Shown here piece by piece: positions 1 to 10,300 of a stretch of 64,000 bases of DNA (its first letter is position 1; each line of letters opens with the position of its first letter). The position numbers and the translations under genes are program-made. The DNA lies in the NCBI GenBank assembly GCA_030248215.1, contig JASANG010003859.1, positions 62,001-126,000 of the forward strand. The letters run 5' to 3'. The stretch comes from Enoplolaimus lenunculus. Taxonomy: Eukaryota; Nematoda; Enoplea; Enoplida; Thoracostomopsidae. The notes beneath the pieces were generated by a model, which made no database searches, was not told the DNA's origin, and was given only the letters and a program-made list of their open reading frames with translations.

Positions 1-165
1 CTCGCGAAGAATAAAGTCTTAGTGTTTCAAACTGGCTGTGTGAAGTAATAAAATCATTAGCCGTGTAATATTGCCCCACTGTGATAACTGGCGTTTTGTT
101 TACTTAGTTTTAATGCGGAGAAGCTTCGTTTAGTGGTCAATTGATTTGGATAACCATATTTTCAG

Positions 166-3100
166 GCGGAAAGAAATGATAACACAAGTGATACTAAGCC
201 ACGATATGATCCCGCAGCTGAAGATGCACCAGAGCTGTACATGTTTGAAGGCAAAGACTATTCGGATGCGGCAAAGGCTGCCGATAAAAATGCGCTTGAA
301 ACGCTGCTTCGTGAAGCAAAATTGGTTCATGAATCAACAACGTCGAATGGAGTTAATGCCGCTGTTGATGTGCCTTCAAAGCGAGTTTCAAAAGCTACTA
401 AGGTAAGTTTAGTGGTTTGAGGACGGTCAGCTAATCTGTGTCAGGTATATGAGGTAAATCTTGAATGGTTCCCTATGACCCAGGATGGTGTATATCTACA
501 CACAGTGATCCAGTCGTTGTGTAATATTTCATTCTCAATGGTTATATTTTGTTCTGTATCTTGCGATCGTAAAGATTTGTTTCGTTTCTGATTTTGCATT
601 CTCGGTTTCCGTGATTACATTTTCTTGGATCGCTAAGTAACACAATAAATGTGTATTAATTTTTGGTTCTGTTGTGAACGTTCTCGTGCACTTTCATCTG
701 AAAAGTAGCGTTAGAAAGTATGACTGGTTCGATATTTAGACCTACTTTTTGGATTTTTTTACCAAAACCAAGTATTGATCGATATTGTCATACATTACAG
801 TTACTTGATCCCGAACAAGCAGCAGTTCTTGAAGCCGAAATTGCTGCTAAACGTAAACTAACAGCAGATAAACGGGCGGCAGATTTGGAATGGAAAAAAG
901 AAGAATTATGGATAAAGAATGGTGAGGTTTTGCTTTTACTGTGTGCTTGTGTTATCTGTGTATGCGTGTGTTTGTACGTGTGTGACAATTAAGGTTAGTT
1001 AGTATTGGTGACAACTAACGGTAGGTCGTCCAAATAAGAGATACGAAGGTTTATAAGGCATAGCTCAAAGTTAAGTTTTAACCAAGGGCAACACAAAAGT
1101 TACGGTTCAATACTAATGTATTATACAATACAATAATAGCATTCATAACGTGGCGCTATACTTTTAGGCTATTTTAATACTGTACTGCAACGCACGTGAA
1201 TTGCCGCATTTCGCCACATAACAATTATTGGTAATCAAAAATTTTTTAAACTTACGGAGCCGCGCGATAAGTATAGCGCCACCCTTTTACTTAACATGTA
1301 TGATATGATTTTGTAATTTTTTAAGGATACACATCGAATTCACTTCCACTGCCAGATGAGGGTTTTGTACAGAAGTTGCGAACACAACAAAGTCAAGCCG
1401 ATGATGTAGAAATCAACGCTAATGGAAGCAACAACGACATATTTTTTTGTCGTGGAGATGTTACGAAGCCAACACATAATGTTCAAACCGGGGAGAGTGT
1501 GCCATTAATTGTTCACTGTGTTGACAATTCTGGTAGGCGCTATTACCCTAGCGTAAATATGTGACATTTATTGGACATGTGTGTAAAAAACTATGGTTTG
1601 CTAAGCGTTAAAGTGAATTTATAGCAAACCTAACAACCATAAACGACTTTGATACCATGAGAACTGGTCATATCAATCATTTTTTTCAATCAAGAAACCA
1701 AGAGACATTACAATTTCATGGACAAACGCACTGCTATACGCCAGGAACCTTCTAAGTATAAAGTAGCAGCAAAAATGCGCATTCTTAGTATATATTTAAT
1801 GAGTTCTTTATACTTTACCACGGTAGTTGTAAAAAGGTTGTGTATTTTTCAAAGACCTAAGATTTTGTTCGATTGTAGGTAATTGGGGAAGCGGCGGTGT
1901 GTTCACTGCGCTTAATAACAAGAGTTCAACGATTGCCGAATATTACGAATTGTCCAAACAAATGAAAGATTTGAAACTTGGTGACGCCCACGCTATTCGA
2001 ATGTCTCAGTCAAACGAAATTATTGTTTTGGTTGTCGCACAGTCGAGGATTAAAGGTGTGAAATGAATATATTAAGTTCAAAACAAAAAACAACTTTGAA
2101 GAATTAAGTAATATTTGCTTGCAGTGCCTGCCAGTTTTATGTGGCGGTCTGAATGTTGAATTTGGATTAAAATTGATCTGGAAAGTACATAGTTCTGACC
2201 CACTTTGTGGACTATCTTCTTGGTCAAACCGCTGGCGTGTACAATTATGCAATTGGGTCTGACTTTATATGGCGTCAAGATCCAAAATAAATTACAGATC
2301 GGAAGGCACTGCGTGTTGTGCGGGCAATGGAAGGCGCTGCAAGTCAAAAAATAATAATTTAAAATTGATATGATGTGCCATGCGTCAATACACCTGCGTT
2401 GCGCTACGTTCGTGGACGGTGACGGTCGGCACCGCTCGTCATCAAAAGTATACATAGCCCCACTCTTGAATAGTTTTCAGTTTTTGTTAATCGGAAATAA
2501 CTTAGTCTAGCGTTCTTTTGCCCGCAAATTTTTAGTACGCTTCTTAATGTAGAATCATAGGGAATATCGTGTTTTGTGTCTGTTATATTGGTTTTTTTGC
2601 AGGTCGTTTATCTCAAATCAATCTCAGCGCTTTCGAGCAAGCCCTTCAAAAGGTTGTGTACTTTATAAGGTCTGACACTGAAACAAAGTATTCAGCGCAT
2701 CTGCCGCGAATTGGATATGGAACACCAAATTTTAATTGGTATGGTTGTAACTATTTTTTAAGCAATACTTAACTAAGCTTTAGTCAAAGTATTTGATTCT
2801 CAACGATTTTGCTTTTATATTGAAGATGGAAAAGATCTGAGAACCGCAAGAAGGCCACGAAGGTTAGTTTGTGCAGTGAATGGGAAAAGTCATACTAAAT
2901 TTCTGTCTCATGCTTTGCTGTTTTAACGTGTCTGGCGTAATTATTAGACGACGGACCACAAATGTAAACCCTAAATTCGTGTTTTTTACTTTATGAAAAC
3001 CTGACATTTATTTTGAAAACTCAGCGGCCGGTGTTGGTGTCATTTTAGTCTACTTGGCTTGTTTAAGGTATTCCATCGAACGCATTATACGCAAACAGTT

Positions 3101-4174
3101 ATGCCGAAATCACATAACCGTGTTTATTTATTACTACCGTCGAGATAATCAAACGCATCATGGACGAAAAAGGCCACACAATGAAGCACCAATTTATTGT
3201 AATCCTTCTGATAGCAAAAATGATTCAAAGCCATGTGGAATAAAGCGTGATAAACAAAATGACCAGGCAATAGACGGTAGTTTTGAAAGAATTTAACACT
3301 TAGTCAGATTAATAAAAAATATTAAATGATAGTGTTTCAAACACTACTGACCACTTTTCAAATGCTAAAATTTCATCATCATTGTACAGTGTAAGATGAT
3401 TTTTTGTTTGTAGAAATTTTACATTTTAAGTGTGTTTCACTGTTATCATGGGTTCAGGTGTAATTTTTATTTAAGATCAACCTGTTTAATTTTTATTTAA
3501 GATCAACCTGTTGGCAATGAAAATATAGTTGATACAAACCAATTAGCCGAACAATCAGTTTCCGTTACTTCAACGATTTCTAGTCGCTTATTTGAAAATT
3601 CTGTGATATTTTTCTACGGGTTCGAGACGGAAACTATCAAACAGCTGTCGAGATCGGTAGCTGGACTTGGGGGCCACATAGTTGAGGATTTGGATTGTGA
3701 TGGCCCACAAATCACGCATTGTATTGTTGCGGACTCTGTAAGCGATGAGGTATGTTTTAATTTGATTTTGATTGAACATTTTAGCTATACGGTTTGTGCA
3801 GTTTCTCGAAATTTACGTGAAACTTATTGGTCAATCGGAATGTTCCTTTGAATATACTTGCAGCTGCAAGTATTTAGTGTAAGTTGCAGCTCCGAGTTCT
3901 CGCTGCAAAACTTGCATATTCTGTGAATGGGTTGTAAGATATTGTAAGATATTGTGATGCCACTTTTTTCAGTTGCTGTTTTAGCAGTTGACACTGGAAC
4001 CAGTATTACATTTTATGCTGTTTCGTGACTGTTTTAACCGCTTGGCTTGTTTGAATGTATTTTTATGTTTTTGTTAAGGATTTAACAAACTTACGTCAGA
4101 CAACAAACGCTCGAATTGTATCACATGATTGGTTAAAGAAATCTATTCAGCGTGGACATTTACAATCTTGTTGA
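166..4174 (+). CDS. CHD1L: CHD1L/ALC1-like chromatin remodeller, 3' part: macro domain plus C-terminal BRCT (partial, 8 exons)
   Basis: Exons by splice sites and phase: 166-402, 801-921, 1326-1532, 1879-2055, 2603-2738, 3068-3276, 3502-3749, 4079-4174 (stop TGA). They give 476 residues in one frame. The first two exons match the linker after the ALC1 ATPase (FEGKDYS, then a charged Lys/Glu helix). Residues about 158-320 are the macro domain: GDVTKPTHN, LIVHCVDNSG, NWGSGGVFTAL, LPRIGYGTPNFNWY, IERIIRKQL and IYYYRR all align with human CHD1L. This module binds poly(ADP-ribose) and relieves autoinhibition at DNA breaks. After a polar linker, residues about 380-470 form a BRCT domain (VAGLGGHIVEDL, ITHCIVAD, IVSHDWLKKSIQRG with the conserved Trp). 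Human CHD1L ends soon after the macro domain, so the BRCT is an addition. The SNF2 ATPase would lie upstream of the window. Four of eight acceptors end in AAG. Identity of the macro part is near certain; the linkage to BRCT rests on consistent exon phase. Confidence 0.88.
1150..1282. mobile_element. MITE of the GTGGCGCTATACTT family, in a CHD1L intron
   Basis: 133 bp bounded by perfect 14-bp terminal inverted repeats (GTGGCGCTATACTT, and its reverse complement at 1269-1282). There is no coding capacity. It lies in the intron 922-1325. It belongs to the same family as the copies at 13041, 28812, 39416, 46797, 52634 and 56551. Confidence 0.8.
3461..3512 (+). repeat. 26-bp exact tandem duplication spanning the CHD1L exon-7 splice acceptor
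   Basis: Two identical 26-base units lie head to tail (3461-3486 and 3487-3512), each holding TTTATTTAAG followed by ATCAACCTGTT. Each therefore has its own 3' splice site. Use of the first (after 3475) would run into an in-frame TAA four codons later; use of the second (after 3501) keeps the BRCT reading frame. Confidence 0.9.
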
Positions 4175-7100
4175 TCAAAAATTATTATAACGGTTACTTT
4201 CACAATATTTTTATACTGCTTTTACGAACAAATATTTTTCTACGAACAGCCTGTTTGGTGTTCAGAGTATTTATCTTGCGCAACATATAGACATCCACAG
4301 GGTTTTGAAATTATATAATACACAACTTGTTACATTCTCTAAAGTTTCCTTTGTAAACCGTGAGCTAAGAAGTGCAGAATGACACTTGCATTGTGGACTC
4401 AAAAAACAGGTTTACTTTAGCATATCCCAACCAAATTAGATATTTTAATTTCGGTTGTATTCTACAGAAACAGCTCGGTGTGGGAAATGATGCATGAATA
4501 TCTCGTATATTTGCTGTGCTTCTATAAATCACCAGAATGTTGTTGAATCACTGGGCGAGATAAAAGTTAGAACGGAAATTCTGTATATTTTACGTTCAAA
4601 CTTCGTTATACATCAAGTTTTTATTCCGCAATTTTTCGTTACAGTTATGATGCAATTGTTTGAAATGGATAAAAAGTACGAAATTCATCTACAGTGTTAA
4701 AAATTCGCCTCATCCGATATTTTTTTCTTTAAAATGTTTGAAAATCGAATATTTGCATGTCTCAATTGTGTTGAGATGGCAGAAATAAATAACGCTTTGA
4801 AACTGTTATACTTTAATACCCGTCTTCTATTCCCGTTTTATATGAGCACTATCAGTTTGTGTTATCTTCCCCTGCCAGTGTTTGCCCGAAATGATCACAT
4901 TTCGAGCTCCTCATGCATCCCCGGAATCATTTCAAATCCAAACAACGAACTCGACGCAGGTTGCGGCGCTGAGATTAAAACATAGCGTTAAAGTACACGT
5001 GATCAGACAATCGGCTTACAATTTTATGGCTGACAAAGTTTGACACCCAGTCAACCATTTCGGACGGCGCTAAATCACACTAGTTTAATCAACTTTTTGA
5101 CGAAAAAAATGTAATATGAAACCTCATAGTCAACTTCTAAAACTCGAATGTTTGAAAAAATGGGAATACTGCGTGATTGCGGAATGTGCGAAACTTTTGA
5201 TAAAACTTTGCGTCACGATGGGACCTCGACATACGGCACGACCCATGACCAATAACACTAAATTTGGATATACATACAGGTGTAGTGCTTGTTAAATACG
5301 AAAATGCGTATGATTTCCAGTACCCAGTTTATGCTTAGTTTACCTTATCCTATGCGAAATAACGAATGAAAGTTTAACACATTATACCCATGAAATACTT
5401 GTACAGAAAATTTAGCTTAACTGTTAGCATAGGCTGAAGTTCGCATTTAAGTAAACAAATTGGTAGCGTATTTAACTTGTCTTTTAAAGAATACCTGCGG
5501 ACCGCAATTGAACGCGAACCGAATACTTCATCAGATTGCTCATCCGAATAGTGAAACATACCACACTTAGTCACCACATGTAATGCCGACTACTATAATG
5601 GTTGTTGGGTCAGGGTTGATCAAAACGAAGATTTCCTATGGCTCGCACACGTTTATAGGACACTATTTATAAAATGAGCGATTTCCGCCACACACAGTTT
5701 TACGGACAGCTCATCAAAATTCGTCCGGGCAATAATTATGACAATAACACATATGCCTGCTTCCCAGGCATAGTAAAAGTTATTAACCTTACCAAGTAAA
5801 ACATGCCGATTCCGATTTTATGATTTTTATTCTCCGTCAAGGGAAAGAATAGTCATTCCGTACTGTCTGAAAAGAATGGTATCTCTATACATATAAATCC
5901 CAAACCAGAACCGCACAATGGGCAAGCTAAAGCGATCGCTGAGCTATCGAACCTTCCAGAAGAATGATAATAGTGACAAAACAGAGAAACGACAAATAGA
6001 CACAATTGGGGGCAGAATTGGCAGAAATGGAGGCGCGAAATGGAATGAGCACCTGAAAATTGGCAGGAAATGGGAATGTGAAGCCGAAAACATTAAAATA
6101 GTCGCATACAAGATCACAAGAAGTATAACATGCAGGAATTAGACAAAAGAGGTTAAAAGACATTAATTGGAACAGACGGGATGGTGCATTCAACTGACCG
6201 CGTGAAATTTGGTAGGAAAATATGGTTTTAGTGCCAGAAAACAATATAGAACATATATTAATGCACGCAAATGACATAAGTGAAATTGGCCGAAAATGGA
6301 GTAAGTTTTATGAGAAATTGGCAGCGATTAAAGCACAACTGTTTAACAAATGAGCAAGTGATATGGCAAGAATAAAATGATACCGGTTACGTATAAATCA
6401 CGATAAATAGACAGAGACTGTGACGGGGTAAATTATACACCAATTTAAAGACATAGCTAGTAGCTCGAAGGACGTCGAGGGTCAGGCACCACCTGACAAA
6501 GCTAAAGAACTAGGAAGGAAATAAAACTTTGGTCTCTCTCCACTCCAGTCAAGTATTCTATCACTGCACCATGCGGTCGAATGCAACATCTTGGCATTCC
6601 CGGAATCATGGTTTTGCTGTTTGCAGCTCCCATCTCGGTGAACCTCACGTTTGAACTACACGGTCTACACGACCTCCGTTCGAAGTTTTGCTCAAAGTTA
6701 GAATTTGACTTATCTTAGCAGGGGAACGGATTCGATTTCCAACTCTGAATCCCGTTGAACTCGCTATGGTAAACTCCACGTAGGCAATTCAAGGTTTAAT
6801 ATATACATGAAAAGTTATCAAGTAAACTGAAAATTAACACAAGGAATACAACGAAATTTACGAACGAGTTCCGAATACCCAAGTTGAATTTCAATAAGCG
6901 AGTAGCGTAATTGAAGTTACCTCTCAATAGCGTGTAACCAGGGTCTAAATTAACGAAAAGATATCTTGTGATTTACAAGCTTGTAATGCAAAATTTACAT
7001 GACTATGCGTTTTGAGCAGCTGAATAAAAATCTGGTTTCCATCATGCAAAAAACAAAAAAGTTTGGTTTAACAGAACGTTTGAAATTATATTTGCATTGT

Positions 7101-7328
7101 AATAAATGGTTATTTTCGTAAAACAAAGTATATTCTGAAAAAATATTGACCCCGGTTGGTCCGGTTCCGGTCTCAGTCCCGGTAAAAATACCGGCATCGG
7201 GACAACTATAATATAACTATGGCAAAACTAAAAATTTATCGAAAATCATTTTTCTAATTTTAAAATTCGTTCCGCCTTCACAAGTACGTGTTTTAGTAGT
7301 GCGTAAATTCTTTAGGGATAATATTAGT
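4175..7328. other. intergenic, CHD1L to MEAK7
   Basis: I see no gene. Short open frames here carry no recognisable domain and no paired splice sites. 5980-6340 repeats the phrase AAATTGGC several times. 7147-7210 is rich in CCGGT(T/C) motifs and may be a decayed inverted-repeat element. A SINE-like segment lies at 6540-6790. Confidence 0.5.
6540..6790. repeat. SINE-like segment related to the copy near 63.3 kb
   Basis: The stretch from 6655 (ACGGTCTACACGACCTCCGT, then TTCGAAGTTTTG) resembles 63288-63325 (ACGGTCTGCACGACCCCTGT, then TTGAAGGTTTGAC) in sequence and order. A degraded tRNA-like CACCATGCGGTC lies upstream. This is a weak homology call made by eye; borders are uncertain. Confidence 0.35.
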
Positions 7329-10300
7329 ATGGGAAGTACAGAATCGTCAACCAATAAATTAACCAATAACAGTGTTCTTTCGGTTGCAGATAATGCCGAG
7401 ATCAATAAAATTTGGTCATTGGTTTCCGAAAGTAATCAGCTGAATGCTTCGAAATTCAAGGTGTGTTATGCATATGTTTGTTTTAAACTAATTATTTAGC
7501 ATAGGTGTGCTAATTTTGTGGTTCATGGGGATTTCGGGCCTGGACTAACGTATGGCCTAGGATTCCGGGGAGTTTTCTATGGAAACGCAAACCCTTCTTT
7601 AGGCTATGGGGGTACCGAAATTAGACTGCAAATGAAGCTTTGCAATTCGTAATTTTCTGTTGTAAAACTGTTCGCAGTGTTAATTTGTTTGTTATGTTTT
7701 AGTTTAATTAATCTCATATATTCATTCGGTTTTTGCGTCGTTGCAGAACTTTCTTTCGCAAAAGTTAACTGAAAGTGTAGCCATTGCTGTTTACAATGTG
7801 TTAGCTGCTAGCGGTCCTTCCAGAAATTATGACATTTCAGGTGAGTGTCATTTTGCCACTGTCTGGGATAATGAGCTTTAGATAATACTATGTGATCTTG
7901 CCGTAAACTGGCAGATCCTGAATTTATTTAATTTGCGCATATTGCTGGATAGTACGAAAACTCAGAATGCTGAAAGGTGCTGGGAAGCGTAAAACGCTAA
8001 TACATCGTGGAAACCTTGAAACTTCTGAAAGAACCTGAAACTACTGGTATGTCTGACAAAGTCTTACGTTTTCTTAAAATAGTGGACATGTAGCATTTTT
8101 GTTTTTAGAATTTTCACTCGCGGTTCTGAATTTGACAAAAAATGACGAATCCAACCAACATGCACGTATTTTCTACGAATCCAGCTCTGTGCAAAATAAT
8201 GTCAGTCTGTCACAAGTGTTAAAAGTAAGCCCATTAACTAAGATATAACATTTTAAACAATCGCCAAACAATCACAAGACCATTGGTTTTTTAAAAATTT
8301 GATAACAAATTTCTGCTTGTGCAGCTTATTTCAACAACATGCGTATTATTCAGCAAGAACTTAATTTTATTGAAGCCTGCACCAAAATTATTTTAAAATT
8401 TACTTCAAGTATACCAATTTTACAATTCCTTTTTTGAATCCAGTTCGTTTTGGCTTCTTGCTTGTGCCTTCATTTCGTATTTATAGGTGACGGAGTCATT
8501 GCTCAGCATTGTAATTGCGAAACATTCTAAGCTTCAAACATGGAACTGTAAATGTCATGAAGCTGTTGTACCAGCTGTCGCTGCCGGCATTGTGCGAGAA
8601 CTCCATGCGAACGGTTAACAGTATTTTTGTGATATAATAGTTTGGCCTTTCGCTATTGGAGATGAGACCTCTACCCACTCGGCTAAATCCTACGTATCCT
8701 GCATCTCATCCATAGTGTTTTCGAATTATGGGTGCTGTAGTGACCCGAATAAGAGCGGGGACTGATATTTACTTAGCATCTCCAGAGGGTGCCCCTTATA
8801 TTTAGCTACGGACTGTTATTTTTTTGACCCGCCCGGACTCTTATTAGGGATACGGACTCCTATTGATTGGGACTCAAAATTGGAACCCCCTTCATATTAC
8901 CCCCTCTTATTTGGGTGCAACCCCGATTTTTATCTCAGCGGTTTTCTGAAAAGCCTGTACCACCATTCAATAAATCCCACGGGTTGCATTAGGGGACACT
9001 TCCGAGCGAAATGCCAGGTAGAAATGGTGTACCCCTGCAGAACAGAGATGGGCGGTCTCGGTCAAAAAAGCGAGACCGAAGCGAGATCGAGACTCAACCT
9101 TCCAAGACCGAGATTCAATCCTCCTTGACCGAGGCTTTTGTTCTCGGTTTCGGTCAATTTTAAACCGTTACTGAAAGTAAAAATTTATTTTTTTAACAAA
9201 ACTTTTATATTTTTGTCTGCCATGAATTACCGCTTCATACAATTAAACTAATAATTGCTGTCTACTGTCGTCATACCCTTCGAACAGGCTCGGAACAAAT
9301 CACGCTGTCACAAAGCACCCTCTGTACAATCTCTTATTCAGAGCTATAGTGTTGTTTTTGCTCCCGGACAAACCTAATAGACTGGAAAATTTTTTAACAT
9401 AGCATAACATTATAAATGCGGATGACCTATAATTTTTTAAACGATGCCTTATGTTTTAAATCCGAAAATGCAACTATTTGTGCTTTGTCACAATAAAATC
9501 AAAGTGTTTTGGTTTTCCTTTCAAAAATAGAATCTTGAGTAACTGGAGGCTGTCCTTCAGTGTCTCAAGTCGCTGTATAACCAGGTAGCGGTGCTCCACA
9601 ATTGTTCGCTGTCTGATGCGCAAGTACTTCCGGCTCAAAGCTGCGATCTGAGGAAAATTTTTGTGATTGCTTATCGCTTTTTGACCTCTTTGGTCTCGGT
9701 TTGCGAGCCACCGAGACTGGAAAAACCCGAGACCGAGACCGAGACTAGCCAAATTCAAAGACTTGCCGAGATCGAGACCGCCCATTTCTGATACATTATT
9801 GCTTCATTGAATGATAACTAATTATTTCTTTTGAAGAAACTGGGGTTACATTCTTTAAAAATTTAAAAATTATATATAAGTTGTTATATTTCTTAATAGA
9901 TGTTCTATAACTGAAAGTACGAGTCCATGAGCTTGAAAATAAACAGGAAGTGTATATAGAATGTTGTATGTATGTAACAAGTTTTGCCGAAAATATATCT
10001 TGTATTCAGAGAAAATGTTCACACCATCGTTAGAAAATTTTTTGCATTTTTTGTATATTGAAGGTGGAAATGCTGTGACGTTTGAAATATTCGAAAAATG
10101 GTTTTCGCGTTCGATGTCTGCTCAAGCTCTTTTGTCTACATCACTGACACTAGCTTTCAACCTTGAGGTTACGGTTCGTGACTATTGTCGTTTACGCTTA
10201 TATCGTTTATTCTTGCCGTGCTGAAATAGGGTGATACCAGCAATAGTGGAATGACATTTCTTGAGCAAAGCTCTGAACAAGCCTATGTTAGTATTTCCCG

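Noticed and set aside
7299-7328. Upstream in-frame ATG of MEAK7
   Set aside because: The ATG at 7329 gives the conserved MGSxxS myristoylation start; ten extra residues would bury it.
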